Assembly (NCBI GenBank): GCA_029256185.1
Contig: JAQSYI010000010.1
Span: 1 to 64,000, forward strand
Length of the DNA: 64,000 nucleotides
DNA from: Paenibacillaceae bacterium
GTDB lineage: Bacteria > Bacillota > Bacilli > Paenibacillales > NBRC-103111
Direction of reading: 5' to 3'
The position numbers and the translations under genes were made by a program. This document shows positions 37,867 to 44,082 of this stretch, piece by piece. Each line of letters starts with the position of its first letter. Position 1 is the first letter of the stretch. The notes under the pieces are model-generated. The model searched no databases, was not told the DNA's origin, and saw only the letters and a program-made list of their open reading frames with translations.

Positions 37867-38321
37867 CTACGTATTAAAATATTTCACTTTATCCTTTTCA
37901 ATAAACCGAATTTTATGTTCTTTATTTAGATATCGACCAATAGTAATTCCACTATTATTCATGATTTTGAAGAAGTTTTGATGGTGGAACCATTCTTCAT
38001 TACTAATACGTATTCGTCCTCGAAAGGACCTTTACCTAAGTTAATTTGAACCGATCCAAACTCTTTAATTGATATTGCTTCAACCAGTTTTATATGATCT
38101 ATTCGAATATTGCTAACTTCTTTAAAAAATACATATTTCTTCAGGTTATGTCCATCTATAAACCAGTAGTAGCCAAATTGATATACTATTGCGCACATTA
38201 AAATAATCGAGAAAAATATGGTTACAAATAAATCAAACCCTGATATCAATTGAAATAATAATAAGATGACTAATACGCCTATAGTTGTGTATAGTATTGC
38301 TTTCCTTCTATGAAAATACAT
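37867..38321 (-). CDS. Small membrane protein of unknown function, frameshifted near the end (cassette 5)
   Basis: The open frame 37959-38321 gives 120 residues: two adjacent membrane helices (AILYTTIGVLVILLLFQLIS, FVTIFFSIILMCAIVYQFG) and a C-terminal beta-rich part (HIKLVEAISIKEFGSVQINLG, EYVLVMKNGSTIK) resembling the bacterial PH-like proteins. After KNGSTIKT the frame stops, but the next frame continues for over 30 codons as NFFKIMNNSGITIGRYLNKE... to 37867; one extra A in a run of four would join them. AAAGGAG precedes the ATG, 51 bases from the border. I cannot assign a function. Confidence 0.65.
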
Positions 38322-38372
38322 GCAATCTCCTTTGATATTTAAAATGTTCCTGTGATTACTAGGCTCCTTCAG

Positions 38373-38555
38373 ATAACGTCGTTGTATTCCCGAAACCGAG
38401 AACCTTAAGGAAGTACAGCGTCAAAAGCAAAGCTGGCTTCTCGACCAGCCGCGACTGCGGTTAGGTTCGCAGGGTTGTCTGCCTGATTCCGCTTCCTCGA
38501 AATGCCTCGGGCAGACCAAGGGAGCTTATCCCCCGCAGCGGGAATGCGGTGTTAG
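38373..38555 (+). repeat. Cassette repeat R8 (183 bp)
   Basis: Longest copy. It has an extra 20-25 bases in the central arm and tip hairpins GCTGG-CCAGC and CCGC-GACT-GCGG. Second arm GTCTGCC/GGGCAGAC; third hairpin GGGAGC-TTAT-CCCCC. The right end is GTTAG, and the far end of the adjoining cassette changes to CTAAC to match. Confidence 0.85.
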
Positions 38556-38578
38556 CTGAAGTCAACTGGCTTCACTGA

Positions 38579-38998
38579 TTAACCTGCATATTGTTGTTTC
38601 AGTACTTTATAATAGAAATAAATGTCGTCTTCCTTACCATTCATTATTCTCTTATTTACCTTAGCGGGAGGATAAACTTCTGCACTATTCACCATCAAAG
38701 ATACTGCATTCTCAAAGTTTTTACTCATCCCCCATTCTCCACCAAGATTTCTTCTAATCACTTCCCCGACATAGCCTCCCCAGACCTTACTCATTTGTAC
38801 GATCTGTTCATTTGAGGGTCCTTTAGTAAACAGTTTTTTGATACCTTTAGGAATGCCTTGATAATATTTTTCCAATATGTCATTTACGAGCTTTAGACTT
38901 TCTTCAGAGTAATCAAGTTCTATTCCCATTTTGTTTGCGATTTCAATTGCATCTTCAGAATAAGCAATCATCATATCTTTGACTGCATGCTGAGTCAT
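38579..38998 (-). CDS. Protein of unknown function (cassette 6)
   Basis: 139 residues from ATG 38998, ten bases after AAAGGAG; a TTG nine bases earlier is too close to that site. Soluble and mostly helical, with no signal or membrane segment. The segment VWGGYVGEVIRRNLGGEWGM (about 85-104) resembles the conserved G-x-Y-x-G-E-V/T motif seen in DUF3806-like and some immunity proteins, but I cannot name a family. The gene begins 48 bases from one cassette border and ends 23 bases from the other, as in cassettes 4 and 5. Confidence 0.75.
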   Translation of the reverse strand: MTQHAVKDMMIAYSEDAIEIANKMGIELDYSEESLKLVNDILEKYYQGIPKGIKKLFTKGPSNEQIVQMSKVWGGYVGEVIRRNLGGEWGMSKNFENAVSLMVNSAEVYPPAKVNKRIMNGKEDDIYFYYKVLKQQYAG

Positions 38999-39046
38999 TT
39001 TTGTCAAACTCCTTTGTTATAGTAAATTCATTCCAATTGATTTCAG

Positions 39047-39204
39047 CTAACGTTCTTATATTCACGAACCCTCACTGGCTTAAGGGGTATAAGCCTCGGG
39101 TCCGACGGACTTAGCCAGTGCAGGGTTGTCTGCTGAATCCGCTTCCTCGAAAAGCCTCCTGCTGATCAAGGGCCGTCAGGCCCGCCGCGTGAATACGGTG
39201 TTAT
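39047..39204 (+). repeat. Cassette repeat R9 (158 bp)
   Basis: Complete copy. The central arm is CACTGGCTTAAG with CTTAGCCAGTG, different in sequence from R7 but paired the same way. Tip hairpin GTCCG-A-CGGAC; third hairpin GGGCC-GTCA-GGCCC; outer arm ATATTCACG/CGTGAATAC. Confidence 0.85.
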
Positions 39205-39262
39205 AAGAAGTCGGGGGACTCCTTGATATACTAGAAATAGTCTTTAATATTCTATATTCAAA

Positions 39263-39592
39263 TTATTCTGGTACTTCTATGTATTCTGAAACTCTAGATT
39301 TAAGAATTTCTATCAGCTCTTCATCCATAAAATTATAGTCATCCGGTATATCCAGTATTTTGATTGATTTTGAATTCATAGAGCTTGAAAATCTATCTTT
39401 CAATCTTCTTAAATGCTTCTTCTCCATAACAAATATCATGTCCGCCCAACCAATGTGTCCTTCCGTCACTTTAATTCTTGCATTGTCTTCCGTACCCGCT
39501 GATCTCACATCATAGTTATTAAAGCCGTGAAAGACCTTCTCTGCTGTTAAACTCCGCCACTTGTTACGACTACAAATAAAAAGTAATTTTAT
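39263..39592 (-). CDS. Low-molecular-weight protein tyrosine phosphatase, apparent ATA start (cassette 7)
   Basis: 109 residues of the short LMW-PTP-like group. The P-loop is C-S-R-N-K-W-R-S (Cys 7, fits C-x5-R) after KLLFI; SAGTEDNARIKV, WADMIFVMEKKHLRRL and ILDIPDDYNFMDEELIEIL complete the fold, with the catalytic Asp in the IPDDY region. An ATG occurs only inside the protein (39508), which would delete the P-loop. The ribosome site AAGGTGA lies six bases before ATA 39592, exactly where related proteins have ATG. Either ATA is used or the start has mutated and the gene is nearly silent. Confidence 0.75.
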   Translation of the reverse strand: MKLLFICSRNKWRSLTAEKVFHGFNNYDVRSAGTEDNARIKVTEGHIGWADMIFVMEKKHLRRLKDRFSSSMNSKSIKILDIPDDYNFMDEELIEILKSRVSEYIEVPE

Positions 39593-39651
39593 GTCTTGTC
39601 ACCTTCGTCTCTAGTATTTTGATTCTATGATGGGGTTTCCCCGGATTTCCT

Positions 39652-39823
39652 ATAACGTTGTTGTATTCACGAACCCGAGAGGCTTAAGCTTAAGCCGCGC
39701 CAGCGGCGGGTGGATCCGCCACTTAGCCTCGCAGGGTGGTGCGCGCAGCCGGTTCAGGCTCCACTTGCCGAACCACATCCAGCACCAAGGGCCGTCAGGC
39801 CCGCCGCGTGAATACGATGTTAT
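39652..39823 (+). repeat. Cassette repeat R10 (172 bp)
   Basis: Complete copy, with CTTAAG duplicated in the central arm. Its second arm is replaced by unrelated sequence that still pairs: GGTGC/GCACC enclosing GGTTC/GAACC, where other copies have GTCTGC/GCAGAC. This is good evidence that the fold, not the sequence, is preserved. Confidence 0.85.
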
Positions 39824-39862
39824 ATACTGTCGGAGGCTTCTACGAATTATCTAATAATTACT

Positions 39863-40002
39863 CATGTCCTTAAATCTTGTATGTCCCTGCGGTCTTCATG
39901 TCCCTTCAATCTTTCGTGTCCCTTCAGTCTTAAGTGTCCCTTTGATTTTCATGTCCTTCAGTTTTTCATGTCTCTTAAGTCAATCATGTCTCTTAAGTCT
40001 TT
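39863..40002 (+). repeat. Minisatellite in a non-coding cassette (cassette 8)
   Basis: About eight imperfect copies of a 17-18 base unit of the form CATGTCCCTTCAGTCTT fill half of the last cassette (39824-40107). Neither strand has a credible gene: the plus-strand frame is a repeated MSL/CPF string without a ribosome site. Confidence 0.75.
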
Positions 40003-40107
40003 CAAATGCTTTCTTCGGCTGAATCCTTATATCTATAAATATACCACCACCTCTAAAATATGGTAGTGGCAGAGTGTCGATTTATTTAGTCCTTCCCCCG
40101 ATTGCTT

Positions 40108-40130
40108 ATAACGTCCTTGTATTTGCCACT
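40108..40130 (+). repeat. Cassette repeat R11, left end only; array border
   Basis: ATAACGTCCTTGTATTTGCC matches the left end of the repeat, after which similarity stops. The preceding 13 bases complement the start of cassette 8, so this is the genuine right border of the array. Confidence 0.65.
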
Positions 40131-40190
40131 CCTCCTTATTATACCGGATATCCCAATCCATGGATAGATTCGATTGATTCGGGTTCATAA

Positions 40191-40232
40191 AAAAAAGGAT
40201 CGAATGAATCACAATCATTGTGATCCATTCGG
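40191..40232 (-). terminator. Strong intrinsic terminator
   Basis: The minus strand has CGAATGGATCACAA-TGA-TTGTGATTCATTCG, then ATCC and eight T. It would stop transcription entering the array from the tRNA side. Confidence 0.75.
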
Positions 40233-40296
40233 TCCCCGATGCTTTCGGAAATGTTATGATTATTCTATTAGAGGAACATACATTCGATCAAGAGCA

Positions 40297-40550
40297 AGCA
40301 GACTACAGCGGTGATTCAGACTCCCGGGCTCGTCCACTTTCGCTTCTTGTACGCAGACTGAATCCCTGGCCTCAGCTCAACAAGCCCGGAAACCAAGACA
40401 GGATGCTCCTGGCTTCCGGGCAGCCTAGGGGCATGTATGAATCCTTGATTTAACTTGCTGACGAAGCTCAATCGACGAAGCAGACCACAGCGGTGGATTC
40501 AGACGCCGTGCTCGTCCGCTTACGCTCCCTGCGCGCGGAACGCCCCCCTT
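40297..40550. repeat. Two diverged direct copies of a 70-base sequence
   Basis: Copies near 40297-40366 and 40478-40545 share AGCAGAC-ACAGCGGTG-ATTCAGAC and CTCGTCC-CTT-CGCT. They lie between two minus-strand terminators next to tRNA-Ala. A T-arm-like CCAGGGGTTCGACCCC at 40551-40566 suggests an old tRNA scrap. Otherwise 40131-40610 holds no gene that I recognise. Confidence 0.5.
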
Positions 40551-40570
40551 CCAGGGGTTCGACCCCATTC

Positions 40571-40609
40571 CATAAAAAAGAAGACACTCACAAGGAGTGT
40601 CTTCTTTTT
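40571..40609 (-). terminator. Terminator of tRNA-Ala
   Basis: AAGAAGACACTC and GAGTGTCTTCTT form a 12-bp stem, and the minus strand continues with TTTTTTATGG. It begins a few bases after the tRNA 3' end. Confidence 0.85.
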
Positions 40610-40611
40610 TA

Positions 40612-40684
40612 TGGAGCCTAGGGGGATCGAACCCCTGACCTCATCGCTGCCAGCGATGCGCTCTCCCAGCTGAGCTAAGGCCCC
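40612..40684 (-). tRNA. tRNA-Ala (anticodon GGC)
   Basis: 73 bases. Acceptor stem GGGGCCT/AGGCTCC, D arm with AGCTCAGCTGGGAGAGC, anticodon stem-loop CATCGCTGGCAGCGATG with GGC in the loop, T arm CAGGGGTTCGATCCCCCT. The 3' CCA is not encoded (next bases TAA). A spurious plus-strand frame runs across it. Confidence 0.96.
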
Positions 40685-40847
40685 GGATTGTACGGCCAAT
40701 ATAAGCCGGACAAGTATTTATTATACATACGCCGTCACCAAAAGGCAAGGGGCTAAAATAAAAAATCAGGAGCTGCCCGGCTGCAAGCCATACCCTGAAT
40801 CAGTATTGGTTAATTCCAACAATCTCACCAGGATGACCCTTCGAAGC

Positions 40848-41924
40848 TCAGCTGCTCCTGCCCACAAATTGCATAAACTGCAACCAATCTTCTCTGCTGA
40901 AATAGTGAAGTCCTGCCCGTAGATGGTATCCAATATTCCCCTCATGGAACGCATCCCCAACTGTGGGCAAGCGGTCGGGATGAACGAAGCCGCGCAAGCC
41001 CATCTTTTCATATACCTCACTCGCCGCGACACACGAGAGATACTCAGAGTCAGGGTCTGCCCACAAATCCTCTCGGGCGCTCCCCACATAAACCTTTCTT
41101 GGAGCCATGGCTGCCAATAGAAAATGCTGGTCAAAAGGCAGCGCACCCTCATGATCTGCATACCTCGAATAATTCTCACAAAACCAGTAAGGGAATGTAT
41201 TGCAAATATCCTTAATCTTTTCTCCCTGCTTGCCTCTGGAGATGGCTGCACCGCTGCACCCGGAATCGTTGGAGATGGCATATAGGAATCTTTCATCCAA
41301 AGCCCCCGTGAGCAGTGCCGTCTTACCAAGCCTCGAATGGCCGACAACCGCCGCATGGTTTAAATCAAGGTTAGACAGTTGTTGCGCATAGTCCATGACA
41401 CGGGAAGCGGCCCAAGACCACATGGCGATCTTCCCGCAATCATGCGCTTTCCGTTCTGCCCCGTTAAAAATCACCCCCGCCAACCCATTTGTAAAATCAT
41501 GATCATCCGATGTAACGTCTGTATAGCAGAAAGACAATACGGCAAAACCGTTATCGCATATTTCCTCAACCGGCAAATATTTGTCAGGGACATGATCCCT
41601 AAAATTGATATGTACAAAAACGGGATGCTTCTTGTCCCCATTCGGAACAGAGGCATAGATGGGAAACGAAAAGCTTCTGTCTCCAAACTGTGCCGTCAAC
41701 AGCACCTTGCTTAACGTCACTTTCCCCGCACAAAAACGGTTATCCTGCGCGAGAATTTTATAGGACAGTCCGCTGGAATGCTCCGGCATAAAACCATATT
41801 CCTCTTGGACAAGCAGTTGTATCATTTCTTTTCTTTTGACATTCCATTCATCCGGAGAATATATACCGTCCTGACGCTCCCAAATCCCCATGACTCTCCG
41901 TTGATCTAACAGTTCAGCAAGCAT
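40848..41924 (-). CDS. CE15-like glucuronoyl esterase
   Basis: 358 residues from ATG 41924 (GAGGGG seven bases upstream); the in-frame ATG 18 bases earlier has no site. An alpha/beta-hydrolase with the nucleophile Ser in AVVGHSRLGKTALLTGALDER, the signature of family 15 esterases, then NDSGCSGAAISRGKQGEKI, DQHFLLAAMAPRKVYV and the catalytic His in VGDAFHEGNIGYH. No signal peptide, so it would cleave the ester between 4-O-methyl-glucuronate and lignin or alcohol fragments inside the cell, or act on another small ester. It stands alone downstream of nrdR. Confidence 0.8.
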   Translation of the reverse strand: MLAELLDQRRVMGIWERQDGIYSPDEWNVKRKEMIQLLVQEEYGFMPEHSSGLSYKILAQDNRFCAGKVTLSKVLLTAQFGDRSFSFPIYASVPNGDKKHPVFVHINFRDHVPDKYLPVEEICDNGFAVLSFCYTDVTSDDHDFTNGLAGVIFNGAERKAHDCGKIAMWSWAASRVMDYAQQLSNLDLNHAAVVGHSRLGKTALLTGALDERFLYAISNDSGCSGAAISRGKQGEKIKDICNTFPYWFCENYSRYADHEGALPFDQHFLLAAMAPRKVYVGSAREDLWADPDSEYLSCVAASEVYEKMGLRGFVHPDRLPTVGDAFHEGNIGYHLRAGLHYFSREDWLQFMQFVGRSS

Positions 41925-41993
41925 TCGATTAACCCCTCTCATGCGCCTGGGATTATGCCGGAGACTCCATTAACCGTATTGCCGCTGCACGCT

Positions 41994-42461
41994 TCACGAA
42001 TTACCCGGCTGCTTCATCAAGATATGGGTGAGCTCTTTCATGAACATGTTAATGTCCTTGAATTGGCGGTATACCGAAGCAAACCGCACATAAGCGACTT
42101 CATCCACCGGATACAGCTCCTGCATGACGATCTCACCGATGGCGCGGCTCTCGATCTCCGCTTGAGCGGTATTGCGCAGCTGTTTTTCCACCTCGGAGAC
42201 CAAGGCCTCCAGCCGTTCAACAGACACTGGTCTTTTTTCACAGGCGCGGATCAAGCCCCTCATTACCTTCTCGCGGCTGAACTCTTCCCGGCTGCCATCT
42301 TTCTTAATGACCATGAGCGGTGTTTCCTCCACCATCTCGAAGGTGGTAAAGCGTCTTCCGCATTGCTCGCATTCCCGTCTGCGCCGGATGGATTTGTTTT
42401 CATTAGCGGCCCGTGAATCCAGCACCTTGGTACCCAGATAATCGCAATAAGGACATTTCAT
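41994..42461 (-). CDS. nrdR: Transcriptional repressor NrdR
   Basis: 155 residues, the normal length. The N-terminal zinc ribbon has Cys pairs CPYC (3-6) and CEQC (34-37) with [17 protein letters not shown] between zinc site and ATP-cone. The ATP-cone (about 49-139) includes [20 protein letters not shown]. NrdR senses ATP/dATP and represses ribonucleotide reductase genes at NrdR boxes. GAAGGAGGG precedes the ATG. It follows the conserved polA-to-transglycosylase block on the same strand, with a divergent spore-protein gene in between. Confidence 0.97.
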   Translation of the reverse strand: MKCPYCDYLGTKVLDSRAANENKSIRRRRECEQCGRRFTTFEMVEETPLMVIKKDGSREEFSREKVMRGLIRACEKRPVSVERLEALVSEVEKQLRNTAQAEIESRAIGEIVMQELYPVDEVAYVRFASVYRQFKDINMFMKELTHILMKQPGNS

Positions 42462-42574
42462 CTCATTACTTCCCTCCTTCTTCTTGACCTAAGAATTTTT
42501 CCAACGCTTCCCTGATTGATAAAATTGATTTCGGCACACAATACATTTACCAACCGACAAGGAGGTGAACACAC

Positions 42575-42796
42575 ATGGCAGGACAATCCCGCAGCAGCAA
42601 CACACTGGTTGTAGCTCAAGCAACCCAAGCTTTGGACCAACTGAAATATGAAGTGGCTCAAGAGCTGGGTATCGCCATTCCTCAAGACGGCTACTACGGC
42701 AACATGGCAACACGCGATACCGGTGCAATCGGGGGCCACATTACCCGTAAACTGGTACAAATCGCCGAGCAACAACTGGCTGGTCAATTCAAATAA
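42575..42796 (+). CDS. Alpha/beta-type small acid-soluble spore protein
   Basis: 73 residues. Both signature segments of alpha/beta SASPs are present: LDQLKYEVAQELGI, containing the GPR protease site in KYEVA, and GAIGGHITRKLVQIAEQQLAG. The protein coats DNA in the forespore and is degraded at germination. The ribosome site AAGGAGGTGA is excellent and the gene ends in a terminator, so it is a single unit, presumably under the forespore factor sigma-G. This is direct evidence that the organism forms endospores. Confidence 0.96.
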   Translation: MAGQSRSSNTLVVAQATQALDQLKYEVAQELGIAIPQDGYYGNMATRDTGAIGGHITRKLVQIAEQQLAGQFK

Positions 42797-42828
42797 TGCG
42801 TAAACGGCTTCTTCATTAAGAAGACCAG

Positions 42829-42875
42829 GAAGCATCGGATGAACACTCCCGGGAGGAGTAGCCATCCGGTGCTTC
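42829..42875 (+). terminator. Terminator of the spore protein gene
   Basis: GAAGCATCGGATG pairs with CATCCGGTGCTTC (one G-T pair), with an inner CTCCCGGGAG, followed by TTCGGATTTTAT. Confidence 0.75.
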
Positions 42876-42904
42876 TTCGGATTTTATCGGTCAACGGCAA
42901 CATA

Positions 42905-43459
42905 TTAATAAACTTCACGGTATTTTTTATAATAGTACATCACCTTGCTTACGTACTTGCGTGTCTCGCCGAAGGGAATGTCCTCTACCGTCTCCAGCCG
43001 CCCGTCCCAAGTATCGTTGGACAGCCACTTGTTCACGTTGCCGGGACCCGCGTTATAAGAAGCGACGGCAATCACCTGATTATGCAAAAATTGCTGATGG
43101 AGCAAGGAAAGATACGCTGTACCCACCCGGATGTTCTTAAGAGGATCCTGCAAATCCTCCAGCTTGTACGACCGGAACCTCTCCCGCTCGAACATCCATT
43201 GCGCCGTATCCGGCATAACCTGCATGATCCCGACCGCTCCCTTGGGCGACATACGGTCGGCCCGGAAATTGCTTTCCACCCGGATCACGGCAGCTACCAG
43301 CAGTGGGTCCACCTTCTCCGCTGCAGAGGCCTGCTCAATTTCCTCACGGTACTCGATGGGATAGATCACTCTCCCCAACCAATTGCTCCGGTAAAACAGA
43401 AGAAGAACCATGCCCAACAAGACAAGTGCGAACCAACGCTTCCGCCGCACCTTCCTCAT
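42905..43459 (-). CDS. Lytic transglycosylase (SLT domain)
   Basis: 184 residues. A basic N terminus and one membrane helix (WFALVLLGMVLLLFY) anchor it outside the membrane. The goose-lysozyme-like SLT domain carries the catalytic Glu in VAAVIRVESNFRADRMSPKGAVGIMQVMP and the later motifs IRVGTAYLSLL and VIAVASYNAGPGNVNKW. It would cleave peptidoglycan with formation of anhydro-muramic ends. Its start overlaps the end of coaE by four bases, so the two are co-translated. Confidence 0.94.
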   Translation of the reverse strand: MRKVRRKRWFALVLLGMVLLLFYRSNWLGRVIYPIEYREEIEQASAAEKVDPLLVAAVIRVESNFRADRMSPKGAVGIMQVMPDTAQWMFERERFRSYKLEDLQDPLKNIRVGTAYLSLLHQQFLHNQVIAVASYNAGPGNVNKWLSNDTWDGRLETVEDIPFGETRKYVSKVMYYYKKYREVY

Positions 43460-44052
43460 GCCAGACCCTTCCGCCGCCAGAAGCTGTCCACTTGCTCCAC
43501 CGTGTCCGTAATCGGACCGCTGTTGTCAATCAGATGGTCCGCCCATTCCTTCTTCCATTCTATTGGGATCTGGGCCTCCAACCGTTTCCTGGCCTCCTGC
43601 TCGCTGAATCCGTCCCGTCCGATCAGACGCTGAAGCTGGATATCCGGCGAAGCATATACCACCATGATCTCCTGAAAATAGTCCTCCATCTGCGATTCGA
43701 ATAATAGCGGCACATCCACGACCACCAGCTTGTCCGGAAAAAGCCGTTCGCTCTCCTCCATCCGCTCCTTCATCAAGGAACGGATCGGCGGATGCAGAAG
43801 ACCCTCCAGCTGCTTGCGCTTCTCCTCATTGCCGAAGACAAGCTCTCCCAGTTGCTTGCGGTTCAAGCTGCCGTCTTCGTGCAGTACCCCTTGTCCGAAG
43901 ACACCGGCAACCCTGTCCAAGGCAGGAGCGCCGGGAAGAACCACCTCACGCGCCAACTGATCCGCATCTATCAGAATCGCGCCGCGGCTGACAAGCAGAC
44001 TGGAGACGGTGCTCTTGCCGCAAGCGATTCCTCCTGTCAATCCGATATTCAT
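43456..44052 (-). CDS. coaE: Dephospho-CoA kinase
   Basis: 198 residues from ATG 44052, after GGGGAGTGG. The P-loop is MNIGLTGGIACGKSTVSS; DADQLAREVV and HPPIRSLMKERM, VVVDVPLLFESQMEDYFQEIMVV are family-specific. It phosphorylates dephospho-CoA at the ribose 3' hydroxyl in the last step of CoA synthesis. The longer frame starting seven codons earlier lacks a ribosome site. It lies between ytaF and the transglycosylase gene, as in related genomes. Confidence 0.96.
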   Translation of the reverse strand: MNIGLTGGIACGKSTVSSLLVSRGAILIDADQLAREVVLPGAPALDRVAGVFGQGVLHEDGSLNRKQLGELVFGNEEKRKQLEGLLHPPIRSLMKERMEESERLFPDKLVVVDVPLLFESQMEDYFQEIMVVYASPDIQLQRLIGRDGFSEQEARKRLEAQIPIEWKKEWADHLIDNSGPITDTVEQVDSFWRRKGLA

Positions 44053-44082
44053 TAAGAAGCCACTCCCCACCAAGGGTAATTA

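Larger units (their letters stand above)
34359..40112. mobile_element. Integron-like gene-cassette array without integrase in view
   Basis: Eight small modules alternate with eight copies, whole or partial, of one structured repeat, all in the same orientation. For the six modules with both borders readable, the first 17-19 bases are the near-exact reverse complement of the last 17-19 (17/17, 17/19, three of 15/18 and one of 13/18), differ between modules and always start GTTA. Minus-strand genes with readable borders start 48-59 bases after the 5' border and end 22-58 bases before the 3' one. Seven of the eight modules carry coding genes (six on minus, a toxin-antitoxin pair on plus); one is non-coding. 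Integron cassettes have just this layout, with recombination between G and TT of the right-hand core. The complementary ends here are longer than the usual 7 bases and the repeats (156-183 bp) longer than usual attC sites. No tyrosine recombinase is in the window. Confidence 0.75.

Noticed and set aside
34959..39823. Repeats as simple inserted MITEs
   Set aside because: The complementary ends lie outside the repeat and match across the gene rather than across the repeat, which transposon insertion does not explain.
34959..39823. Repeats as group II introns or riboswitches
   Set aside because: No domain V-like end, no reverse transcriptase, and the repeats are not in a fixed position upstream of related genes. 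An RNA function cannot be fully excluded.
39881..40066. 61-codon frame of repeated MSL/CPF units
   Set aside because: It is a translation of the minisatellite, without a start signal.
34959..40112. CRISPR array
   Set aside because: Repeats are 156-183 bp and variable, and the intervening segments are gene-sized; no cas genes are present.
40455..40673. 72-codon frame ending GIEPLTSSLPAMRSPS
   Set aside because: It is a false frame running across the tRNA-Ala gene.
42458..42865. 135-codon minus-strand frame over the spore protein gene
   Set aside because: Antisense shadow of a clear SASP gene and its terminator.
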